From Oligoflexia bacterium (lineage in GTDB: Bacteria; Bdellovibrionota; Bacteriovoracia; Bacteriovoracales; Bacteriovoracaceae), in NCBI GenBank assembly GCA_015231955.1, contig JADGAN010000012.1:50707-114706 (forward strand): DNA of 64,000 nucleotides, given 5' to 3'. The translations under genes and the position numbers were made by a program. Positions within the stretch are counted from its first letter, which is position 1; each line of letters opens with the position of its first letter. Under the pieces are notes generated by a model. The model made no database searches. It was given only the letters and a program-made list of their open reading frames with translations, and was not told the DNA's origin. Positions 48,192 through 55,899 of the stretch are shown here, piece after piece.

Positions 48192-49745
48192 TTGGAAAGC
48201 TTTCACTCAAATTGGATTGCTGTTGTTGATGATTCACGAGCAACGTTAATCCTACTAGAAAAACTATTAATGGAAGAGGCGATGGTCAAGAAAGTGTCCG
48301 TCTTTGAATCACCAGAGGCCTTTCTAGATGATTTAAAGCAAAGGCTTTTAAGCCAAAAGGAGCTTTATGATCTGGTTCTCTCTGATATTCGTATGGGGGC
48401 GGGATCGCTTAATGGTCCTGAACTTTTAGCGCAAATGAAAATTCTTGGTGGTGGGGTGGTGAGCATTCCCATCGTCTTTATGACCTCTTATCCAAATTAT
48501 GATGACGCTGTCTCTTTGATTAAAGAGGGAGCACACGACTATATTCCCAAACCAGATCGCGATTTAAGTAAATTCTCCTTGATCATTCAGCGTGTATTGC
48601 GAGTGATCACTATTGAACGTGAAAACCTCTTCTTTAGAAATCAGTATCGCGAAGAGTACGATTTTCATGGGATTATTGGCAAGTCAGCACCGATTCGTGC
48701 TGTAATCGATATTATAAAGCGTGTCTCTGATGCCAATGTGCGAGTGCTGATTACTGGGGCCACGGGAACGGGAAAAGAGTTGGTAGCACGAGCGATTCAC
48801 AACGATGGCCCAAGAAAGAATAAAAAGTTTGTGGCGGTCAACTGTGCTTCGATTCCTGAAAATCTTTTAGAGTCGGAGCTCTTTGGCCATGTGAAGGGAT
48901 CGTTTACCAGTGCAATTCGCGATAAGGTGGGATTGTTTGAGGAGGCCAATGGGGGCACACTGCTTTTAGATGAGATTGGAGATATGGGTGCGGCCTTGCA
49001 AGCAAAATTGTTGCGGGTGTTGCAAGATATGATTGTGAGGCCTATTGGTAGCAATAGTGATCGCAAGGTGGATCTGAGTGTGATTGCCTCTACGAATAAG
49101 AATTTGCGAGAGGCGTGCGCGCAGGGAACTTTTCGAGAAGATTTGTACTACCGCTTAAATACTGTGCATATTGCTCTTCCCTCGCTTAGTGAACGACGCG
49201 AGGATATCCCTTTACTCTTAAACCATTTTTTAAAAAAGTATGTGGTGGTTTATAATCGGGAATTGACCACCCTTGATGGCGATGCCATCCGTGCACTGAC
49301 TAGTTATGCTTGGCCTGGCAATGTTCGCGAGCTAGAACATGCTGTGGAGCGAGCAATTATCTTATCCAAACAAAGAACTTTAACAATAGCAGACTTTATT
49401 CCATTACAATTATCAATTCCAGAGATGGCACCCCTCGCGTCATTGCCATCTTTGCAATTAACAACAGAGATGGATCATGAGCGTGGTTGCGAACGCAATC
49501 GTGGGCCTGAGCGTGATCATGGAAATCTCTCTATTAGTATTGTGGAGTGCGATAAGTTTAAGTCCTTAGAGCAGATTGAAATGGCCTATATTGAAAAACT
49601 TTTGCAGCACTTTAATAATGACAAGGGTAAAGTGGCCGATGCACTAGGGCTTAGCCTGCGTACACTCTATCGAAAGTATAAAAAATTTAACGAATTTAAC
49701 GAAGAATCGCTCATTGGTGATCCGCTAGAAGACGCGACTTTGTGA
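48192..49745 (+). CDS. NtrC-family sigma-54-dependent response regulator
   Basis: 517 residues, starting with TTG at 48192 because the receiver begins at once (WIAVVDDSRATLILLE) and no earlier ATG is in frame. Receiver about 7-130, with phospho-acceptor Asp in LVLSDIRMG and Lys in YIPKP. AAA+ domain about 155-390: Walker A GATGTGKELVARAIH, Walker B TLLLDEIGDM, and Arg finger region. A FIS-type helix-turn-helix at the C terminus (KVADALGLSLRTLYRKYKKF). The sigma-54 contact loop reads GSFTSA instead of GAFTGA. Diverges from the sensor kinase; the two are probably one two-component system. Confidence 0.94.
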   Translation: MESFHSNWIAVVDDSRATLILLEKLLMEEAMVKKVSVFESPEAFLDDLKQRLLSQKELYDLVLSDIRMGAGSLNGPELLAQMKILGGGVVSIPIVFMTSYPNYDDAVSLIKEGAHDYIPKPDRDLSKFSLIIQRVLRVITIERENLFFRNQYREEYDFHGIIGKSAPIRAVIDIIKRVSDANVRVLITGATGTGKELVARAIHNDGPRKNKKFVAVNCASIPENLLESELFGHVKGSFTSAIRDKVGLFEEANGGTLLLDEIGDMGAALQAKLLRVLQDMIVRPIGSNSDRKVDLSVIASTNKNLREACAQGTFREDLYYRLNTVHIALPSLSERREDIPLLLNHFLKKYVVVYNRELTTLDGDAIRALTSYAWPGNVRELEHAVERAIILSKQRTLTIADFIPLQLSIPEMAPLASLPSLQLTTEMDHERGCERNRGPERDHGNLSISIVECDKFKSLEQIEMAYIEKLLQHFNNDKGKVADALGLSLRTLYRKYKKFNEFNEESLIGDPLEDATL

Positions 49746-49762
49746 CATCATTGTCAATTGAC
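49743..49762. other. Overlapping inverted repeats at the end of the sigma-54 regulator gene
   Basis: TGACA-N4-TGTCA at 49743-49756 and the perfect palindrome GTCAATTGAC at 49753-49762 overlap and include the stop codon of the regulator gene. No T-run follows, so an intrinsic terminator is unlikely; an operator is possible for the gene downstream at 49930. Confidence 0.25.
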
Positions 49763-49929
49763 GCTTGAAAAAGTTGTCATCTTTGGGGTTGCTCCACTTT
49801 AAAAAGCTGATCTTGCTCAGATTTTCACAAAATAAATCCCATTACTTTTTCTTATGAGGCGATAACGTTTCTTGGCCTCTCCTTTGCAATAGTAAAATCA
49901 TGCGAATGATAAGTGAGGAGGAATGAAAT

Positions 49930-50163
49930 ATGAAATCGCTGCACAGCATTTGTGGTTTTTCTATCGTAAATTCTTTTGATAATGCAAAAAAAATAGCAAA
50001 CAGAATTAAGGCCAAGGAGTGCCCTCTTTGTAAACGACGGTTTCGCTCGAAGAATCGCCACGTTCTTTTTTGTACCCATTGTCGGAAAGAGAATGAGGAC
50101 TATTTAAGTGACGACTGGTTTCAAGACTTAAGCTGCTTAAACTTACATCTTAAAACTTTTTAA
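49930..50163 (+). CDS. Small zinc-ribbon-like protein
   Basis: 77 residues with AGGAGG nine bases upstream. Two Cys pairs, CPLCKRRF and FCTHCRKE, spaced 17 residues, make a treble-clef or zinc-ribbon fold likely; the rest is helical and charged. No signal peptide. The exported-protein gene follows 19 bases later, so the two may be cotranscribed. Function unknown; small nucleic-acid-binding or protein-interaction roles are typical for such folds. Confidence 0.65.
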   Translation: MKSLHSICGFSIVNSFDNAKKIANRIKAKECPLCKRRFRSKNRHVLFCTHCRKENEDYLSDDWFQDLSCLNLHLKTF

Positions 50164-50182
50164 CTTATAAAACGGGGGTTTT

Positions 50183-50950
50183 ATGAAGAAAAAACTTACC
50201 TTAATTGCAATGGTCACTTTTTGGATTGTCTTTGTTAGTCGTTCCGATGCTACCACTGTTGCAGAAAATAGTAATAGTATCGTTGAAGTAACACCCGATT
50301 CGATCTTGCTCTTAGATTCAGGCAGTGGGGGGAAGCTCTTTGTAATGGGGCATGTGCCTAACTTGTGTTACTCCTATCCTGAGATTACAACTACCCAAGG
50401 TGAACAAGAGATTAATATTGAGATTAAGTCAACAGTGAGGATTTCCCACTCCTCACCGTGCTTACAAGCAACCATGCCGTTTACAAATGAAATCGATATG
50501 CATGGTATCCCCAAGGGTGTCTATAAGATTTTGATTAATGGTAAAAGTGGAAATGAGCTTCTTCCAGGAATGATTCCTGACGATATCAAATATAAAGAGC
50601 TGCTCATTGCGAATAGAGATAACAAGAGCATTACCGCTTCTACTATTCTTGCTTTTTTTGATCGAGCAAGAATTGAAGGGGATCGCACACTAGTGATCGA
50701 AGGCTACTCTCCTAGTTTTTGCTACTCTGAACAGTCTGTATACGCTTTTAAGGGTGAGGAGCAAAATGAGTTAGTAGTGTTGCCAATGCTCTTTAAAGGG
50801 AGTGATTTTTGCCCAATGAAATTGACACCAGTAACCTATAAAGTTTTGTTGCCCAAGAGCTTCAGTGAAAATCATCAAGGAACAAAGACCTTTATGATCT
50901 CAATAGGTGCTTACAACAACTATCTCCATCAATTTGTGATTGTTCATTAA
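50183..50950 (+). CDS. Exported hypothetical protein
   Basis: 255 residues. N-terminal signal peptide (KLTLIAMVTFWIVFVSRSDA). The mature protein is beta-rich with two similar halves: VMGHVPNLCYSYPEITTTQG with VYKILINGKSG, and VIEGYSPSFCYSEQSVYAFK with YKVLLPKSFS. Each half has a Cys-Tyr-Ser and a second Cys (PCLQAT, FCPMKL), suggesting a duplicated domain with one disulfide each. No family recognised. Its stop is one base from the stop of the convergent malic enzyme gene. Confidence 0.7.
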   Translation: MKKKLTLIAMVTFWIVFVSRSDATTVAENSNSIVEVTPDSILLLDSGSGGKLFVMGHVPNLCYSYPEITTTQGEQEINIEIKSTVRISHSSPCLQATMPFTNEIDMHGIPKGVYKILINGKSGNELLPGMIPDDIKYKELLIANRDNKSITASTILAFFDRARIEGDRTLVIEGYSPSFCYSEQSVYAFKGEEQNELVVLPMLFKGSDFCPMKLTPVTYKVLLPKSFSENHQGTKTFMISIGAYNNYLHQFVIVH

Positions 50951-50951
50951 A

Positions 50952-52235
50952 TTATTTGCTTTGTGCAAGAATCCTTGCTTCGAGAGCGCATGCATAAGCG
51001 CTCAAATCTTCGATAGGATTCCTGGCAACACCTGTTTCCATCGCGGCCTTGGCCACTGCTGGTGCTACCCAGGTGAGCACACGGTGATCAAAGGGTTTGG
51101 GGATCACATAACTTGGGCCAAAGCTAAACTGTTTTCCATCGTAAGCAGCTAAGACTTCAGGTGTGATCGGCGCTTTCGCTAGTCTTGCAAGGGCCATGAC
51201 GGCAGCAACCTTCATCTCTTCGTTAATTTTACAGGCACGCACATCGAGAGCTCCTCTAAAGATCGAGGGAAAACCTAGCACGTTATTCACTTGATTGGCA
51301 AAATCGGAACGGCCAGTGGCGGTGATGGCATCACTGCGAACAGCGTGTACCTCGTGTGGAAAAATTTCGGGAGTAGGGTTTGCCATTGCGAAGATGATAG
51401 GTTTAGGACCCATGCTTTTAACCATCTCTTGGGTGAGAATTCCTTTGGTTGAAACTCCCATAAAGGCGTCTGCACCTTTCATAGCATCGGCAAGTGAGCG
51501 AGCGCGAGTATCAACGGCAAAGGCCTCTTTGTAGGAGTTCATCCCTTGCGTGCGCCCTTTATAGACAACCCCAGTAGAATCAACGAGGATGAGATTTTCT
51601 TGCTTCACTCCCAAGCGTAACAACATTTTTGCACAAGCGATCGCTGCTGCTCCAGCACCACTAAAGACTACTCTCACCTCTTCTATTTTTTTAGCAACAA
51701 CCTCGAGTGAGTTTAAAAAACCGGCGCCTGCAATGATCGCAGTTCCGTGTTGATCATCGTGAAAGACAGGAATATCGAGGGTGTTGATGAGTGCCTCTTC
51801 AATTTCAAAACACTCTGGGGCCTTGATATCTTCTAAGTTGATTCCGCCGAAGGTGGGTGCTAGAGAGCGAATGATCTTTATCAGCTCGGCAGGATTTTGT
51901 TCGTTAATTTCGATATCAAAGACATCGATATCAGCAAAACGTTTAAAGAGTATCCCCTTGCCCTCCATAACAGGCTTACCAGCAAGTGCTCCAATATTAC
52001 CTAGTCCAAGCACTGCTGTTCCATTGGAGATAACCGCCACTAAGTTTCCTTTGGCGGTATACTTATAGGCATCTTGGGGATTTTTAGCAATCTCTAAGCA
52101 TGGTTCTGCTACACCTGGGGTGTAGGCCAAGGATAAATCTTTTGCTGTCTTACAAGGCTTTGATGAGATCACTTCAACTTTGCCTGGTCTTCCTGAAGCG
52201 TGGTACTTTAGAGCATCAGATAGATTTTCTTGCAT
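50952..52235 (-). CDS. Malic enzyme (oxaloacetate-decarboxylating malate dehydrogenase)
   Basis: 427 residues, the short bacterial form. N-terminal [19 protein letters not shown], the Tyr/Lys catalytic region [20 protein letters not shown], metal site [13 protein letters not shown], and a nucleotide-binding [13 protein letters not shown]. It converts malate to pyruvate and CO2 with NAD(P)+ reduction in the cytoplasm. It lacks the C-terminal phosphotransacetylase-like domain of MaeB. Cofactor preference cannot be read safely. Followed on the far side by a 180-base gap to lysC. Confidence 0.95.
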   Translation of the reverse strand: MQENLSDALKYHASGRPGKVEVISSKPCKTAKDLSLAYTPGVAEPCLEIAKNPQDAYKYTAKGNLVAVISNGTAVLGLGNIGALAGKPVMEGKGILFKRFADIDVFDIEINEQNPAELIKIIRSLAPTFGGINLEDIKAPECFEIEEALINTLDIPVFHDDQHGTAIIAGAGFLNSLEVVAKKIEEVRVVFSGAGAAAIACAKMLLRLGVKQENLILVDSTGVVYKGRTQGMNSYKEAFAVDTRARSLADAMKGADAFMGVSTKGILTQEMVKSMGPKPIIFAMANPTPEIFPHEVHAVRSDAITATGRSDFANQVNNVLGFPSIFRGALDVRACKINEEMKVAAVMALARLAKAPITPEVLAAYDGKQFSFGPSYVIPKPFDHRVLTWVAPAVAKAAMETGVARNPIEDLSAYACALEARILAQSK

Positions 52236-52415
52236 AGTTTAATCCCCATGAAATCGTTTATAGATTCACATGATAACGAGACTCTTCTTAGGAAGCAAGA
52301 TAAAATTCATAAGCAATGTCATTGTCCTATGGCCACGTATCAATTTACATCCTTACGATTATCGAGTACATATGGGCGTATTCTTAAGCATGGTCGCTAA
52401 AAATATGGAGACAGG

Positions 52416-53744
52416 ATGGAAAGAGAGGCCTTGATTGTTGCAAAATTTGGAGGGACAAGCGTGGGGTCGCGGGAAGCGATTTTACAGTTACGCTCCATTG
52501 TAGAGAAGAGTCCTAAGCTTCGAGTGATCGTGGTCAGTGCCACCTCAGGGACAACCAATGAACTTTGTGCTCTGGCAGAAAACCCACACGAACTCTCTAT
52601 TTTAGAGCGAGTGATCGATCGTCACCTTAAGCTTGCAAATGAACTTAAGCTTGTTGTTATTGATCAACATGGGCACCGCTCTAAGCTCTACACTTTATTT
52701 GATGAAATGCGTGCCTACTGTTTTGCGGCCCAAGTAGAAAAAATTAATTTTTTGTTGTTCCGTGATCATCTTTTGAGTTTTGGAGAAGCACTTTCAGTCG
52801 CGCTCTTAAGTGAATATTTGCAGGCAGCTGTTGTCGATGCACGCGAGCTGATTATTACCGATGACAATTTTGGAGAGGCCACCCCTTTAGAGGTAAAGAG
52901 TGAAGTTTTAAGGGAGGCGCTTTTGTACTCACAGCTAGTGATTACCGCGGGCTTTATTGGAGGCACAAGAGCGGGCACGACGACAACTCTAGGGCGGGGA
53001 GGGAGCGACTACAGTGCGGCCCTGATCGCACGTGCACTTAATGCCGATTGTTTACAAATTTGGACCGATGTTAGCGGTGTTTACACTTGCGATCCGCGTA
53101 GCGTCCCCAATGCAAAAAGTATCCCGCGTATGAATCAAACGGTGGCGGCCGAGCTGGCCTTTTGGGGAGCAAAAGTGCTGCATCCTGCAACCTTACTTCC
53201 GATTTTTAATAGCAACACCAAAGTATGGGTGGGAAATACCTTTGCTCCAGAGGAAGCAGGTACCTGGATCGATTCCGGTACAGCGGTGGGCGATAGCGCA
53301 GTTCAAGCGATCACTTTTCGTCCTTCGCAAACGATCGTTACTCTGATAAGAGTAAAAAAACATAACACCTATGGATTTCTTGCACGCGTATTTGCTTTGC
53401 TGACGAAGCATAAAATCAGCGTTGACCACGTAACCACCAGTGAGATCTCCACCTCTTTTACCGTCTATGAGCCGGCAATGCTTACTGCAAGTCCAATCTT
53501 GGAGGAGCTCTCAGAGCTTGCTGAAGTAAAATTAGAGAACAATTTTGCACTCATCTCGCTTGTTGGGCAAAATATTATCGATAGGCCGCACGCACTGGAG
53601 GAGACGTGGAAGCTCTTAAATGGCCACAGCGTACGCTCTCTCTATATGGGTGCCAGCAAAAATAACATCTCTTTCCTTATTGCTGAAAGCATCGCTCACA
53701 CCATTGTCAAAAAACTGCATGCTCACTTTCTTGAATTATACTGA
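52416..53744 (+). CDS. lysC: Aspartate kinase
   Basis: 442 residues. N-terminal kinase motif VAKFGGTSVGS, TTTLGRGGSDYSAALIARAL, WTDVSGVYTCDPRSV and LHPATLLPI, followed by ACT domains (HKISVDHVTTSEISTSFTVY). The layout is that of the lysine-sensitive monofunctional type (LysC/AK III). It commits aspartate to lysine, threonine and methionine synthesis. No lysine riboswitch structure was recognised in the 180 bases upstream. GGAGACAGG precedes the ATG. Confidence 0.95.
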   Translation: MEREALIVAKFGGTSVGSREAILQLRSIVEKSPKLRVIVVSATSGTTNELCALAENPHELSILERVIDRHLKLANELKLVVIDQHGHRSKLYTLFDEMRAYCFAAQVEKINFLLFRDHLLSFGEALSVALLSEYLQAAVVDARELIITDDNFGEATPLEVKSEVLREALLYSQLVITAGFIGGTRAGTTTTLGRGGSDYSAALIARALNADCLQIWTDVSGVYTCDPRSVPNAKSIPRMNQTVAAELAFWGAKVLHPATLLPIFNSNTKVWVGNTFAPEEAGTWIDSGTAVGDSAVQAITFRPSQTIVTLIRVKKHNTYGFLARVFALLTKHKISVDHVTTSEISTSFTVYEPAMLTASPILEELSELAEVKLENNFALISLVGQNIIDRPHALEETWKLLNGHSVRSLYMGASKNNISFLIAESIAHTIVKKLHAHFLELY

Positions 53745-53765
53745 CAAGTGTGTTACAGATGCTGA

Positions 53766-53800
53766 TACTTGGTACTTGGTACTTGGTACTTGGTACTTGG
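53766..53800. repeat. Five tandem copies of the heptamer TACTTGG
   Basis: Five perfect, adjacent copies of TACTTGG run from 53766 to 53800 between the lysC stop (53744) and the M48 lipoprotein start (53810). The repeat ends in the G-run that is the only ribosome-site candidate for that gene. Seven is not a multiple of three, but the array is outside any coding frame, so copy-number change would shift promoter or leader spacing. Confidence 0.9.
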
Positions 53801-53809
53801 GGGTAATTT

Positions 53810-54775
53810 ATGTTTATGTCTATGTTCAACCTTTTTCGAAGCTTACTATCATTGTTTGTCCTTTTGTTTTTACTCTTCTTCATTTCGTCGTGTGCAAGTA
53901 ATCAAGAAAAGTCGCGCATGCGCGAAGGGGATAATCGGGGACAAGAGACCGGTATGAGCGTTGCCGATGAGAAACGCATGACTGCTGAGACGCTAACAGA
54001 GATACAAAAAGATTATCCGGTGGTGAAGAATGAGAGCGTACAGCAGTATGTGCGAGCGATAGGAGCAAAGCTAGTACATGCCTCAGGACTTGAAGGAAAT
54101 CCTTATCACTACACCTTTACTGCTGTTGAGGCCCCTTATGTGAATGCCTTTGCACTTCCCGCAGGAACCATCTTTATCACCGCCCCTTTAATGAAGCTGG
54201 CGGAGAGTGAGGCCGAGCTTGCTGGGGTCATCGGCCATGAGATTGGACATGTGGTGGCCCGTCATACAGCAGAGAGAATTGATAAAGCAGAAAAAGAGAA
54301 GGGTAAAAATATTTTACAAAATATTGGAGGAGGAGTCCTTGGGGGGATTGCAGGCCTTGGGCTGGGTAAACTTCTTTGCAAAGATGGTGATACTGAGTGT
54401 ATGCTCAAGGCCATTGGTGGTGGGGCAGTGGTTGGAGTAGGAGGAACACTTTTGGTACAAAAGTATCACTTTATGGCGAACTCGCGTGAAGATGAGATGG
54501 AGTCCGATCGTATTGGTTTTCGAATTGCAGTGAAGGCCGGTTACTCCAAGGAGCATTTAGGGCGTTTTTACGAAAAACTACTCGAGATGGAAAAGCAAAA
54601 TCGTGGAAAGAAACCTAGCGGACTGATGGCCTTGCTTTCTGATGCCATGAGTACCCATCCCCCTAGCGAAGAGCGTGTGAAACAGATGCACGAATTAAGT
54701 GTCGCTGCTCCAGCACAAGCATCCCCTATCATCAGTTCAAAAAAATTTGAAGAAACCAAGCAGCGCTTGCCTTAA
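53810..54775 (+). CDS. M48 family metallopeptidase lipoprotein
   Basis: 321 residues. Lipoprotein signal MFNLFRSLLSLFVLLFLLFF with lipobox ISSC. M48 zinc motif HEIGH in VIGHEIGHVVARHTAERIDK, third ligand Glu in SREDEMESDRIGFRIAVKAG, and a STHPPSEERVKQM tail typical of BepA/LoiP-like proteases. A Gly-rich insert (IGGGVLGGIAGLGLGKLL) lies in the middle. It probably degrades misfolded outer-membrane proteins in the periplasm. Start ATG 53810 is 9 bases after the heptamer repeat. Confidence 0.94.
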   Translation: MFMSMFNLFRSLLSLFVLLFLLFFISSCASNQEKSRMREGDNRGQETGMSVADEKRMTAETLTEIQKDYPVVKNESVQQYVRAIGAKLVHASGLEGNPYHYTFTAVEAPYVNAFALPAGTIFITAPLMKLAESEAELAGVIGHEIGHVVARHTAERIDKAEKEKGKNILQNIGGGVLGGIAGLGLGKLLCKDGDTECMLKAIGGGAVVGVGGTLLVQKYHFMANSREDEMESDRIGFRIAVKAGYSKEHLGRFYEKLLEMEKQNRGKKPSGLMALLSDAMSTHPPSEERVKQMHELSVAAPAQASPIISSKKFEETKQRLP

Positions 54776-55836
54776 ATTTCTGCCAAACTCCCGGCAGTAT
54801 TAGAGTGAGGTTCGTGAGTTAAGCGTTCAATATAGGTCTGAGTGACTTTAGCGTCGGCATGATTGAGGTAATCGCGGACAAGCAGTAGGTCTTTGGTCCT
54901 ATGATAAAGGTTGGAAGCGCAGGCCTTGCGGAAACTGTGAGGAGTCAGACCTTGTGTCGGACAGTTTGCTTTTTGCATGATTTTTAAGATGGTGTTGTAC
55001 ATTGCTCTCGAGGTAAGGTGTTCACCTCGGGCATTGGGAAAGAGGTAGGGCGAAGCGACTTTTAGTTTTTTCCTTGCAAGGTAACCTAAGTAGTATTTAT
55101 AGAGCTGAAAAATTACTTTGGGCCTTTGAATATAGAGAGTGTGCAGATCACCCCCTTTGCGTACAAATTTGAGCGAGAAGTTTGCGCTATTAAAGGCGTC
55201 TTTGCGAAGGTTGCAAAGTTCACTTAAGCGCAGGCCGCCATAGTAGAGGACGTGAATGATAAAACGCTCTTTAGCATTAGAGATGGTGTTATCGAGCACT
55301 TTCCAATCTTGTGGAGTTAGAAGCTTGGTAGGTTCTACATCTTCATCTTTTAGGCGAATGGCATGAATTTTAGTACGTACGGGATTGATGGCAAAAAGTT
55401 TATTAAAGTCTTCGTTGGTTTGCTTTAAGTATTCATAGAAATTTTTTATAGCAGAAAGGTGGCGTCTTTTAGAGGCGACGGCAAGCGCTTGCTGTTTTAC
55501 AAGTGGTTTTCGCGGGGGCAGTAAAGCTTCAGGAGTTTTTTGGAGTGGTTTTATTTTAAGAAAAAGTTTTTGCACCTTTCCCCAGAACAGGTAACGTTTG
55601 CTTTGGGGCAGCTTGCTGCTATCGTTTTGTGCAGATAAGAATTGTTGGTAGCAAGAGATGGTTTTGGCGTTAGCGCAGTTTAAAAACTTGCCGGGGAAAG
55701 TTGCCTCAAACCAAGTGATATATTTTTGCAAATCTGCTTTGTAGTTATCGATCGTGTGCTGAGACTTGTTGGCACGACGATAATTGTCTAGAAATTCTAA
55801 GAGCCACGCTTGATGTTTTTTTTGATACTTAGTCAT
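54772..55836 (-). CDS. Tyrosine recombinase/integrase
   Basis: 354 residues. An N-terminal SAM-like DNA-binding domain (SQHTIDNYKADLQKYITWFE), an unusual insert of about 55 residues (75-130), then a full catalytic set: Arg in YYGGLRLSELCNLR, Lys in VRKGGDLH, HSFR at about 300-303, His about 326 and nucleophile Tyr about 335 (ADAKVTQTYIE). It is longer than XerC/XerD (about 300). No attachment site, phage or transposon genes lie beside it, so a chromosomal recombinase is more likely than a prophage integrase. Four-base tail overlap with the M48 gene. Confidence 0.9.
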   Translation of the reverse strand: MTKYQKKHQAWLLEFLDNYRRANKSQHTIDNYKADLQKYITWFEATFPGKFLNCANAKTISCYQQFLSAQNDSSKLPQSKRYLFWGKVQKLFLKIKPLQKTPEALLPPRKPLVKQQALAVASKRRHLSAIKNFYEYLKQTNEDFNKLFAINPVRTKIHAIRLKDEDVEPTKLLTPQDWKVLDNTISNAKERFIIHVLYYGGLRLSELCNLRKDAFNSANFSLKFVRKGGDLHTLYIQRPKVIFQLYKYYLGYLARKKLKVASPYLFPNARGEHLTSRAMYNTILKIMQKANCPTQGLTPHSFRKACASNLYHRTKDLLLVRDYLNHADAKVTQTYIERLTHEPHSNTAGSLAEI

Positions 55837-55899
55837 AAGAGTATAGTAGCTAAGAAAGGGTAGTGGTGTCAGCTAAGATTTTAGGTTTAAAGTGAATAC

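Noticed and set aside
52236..52415. Lysine riboswitch or leader peptide before lysC
   Set aside because: No lysine-riboswitch core pattern seen; the only short frame (near 52316, 23 codons) has no Lys/Thr run.
54772..55836. Prophage or genomic island boundary
   Set aside because: No tRNA, att repeats or phage genes around the recombinase; neighbours are ordinary chromosomal genes.
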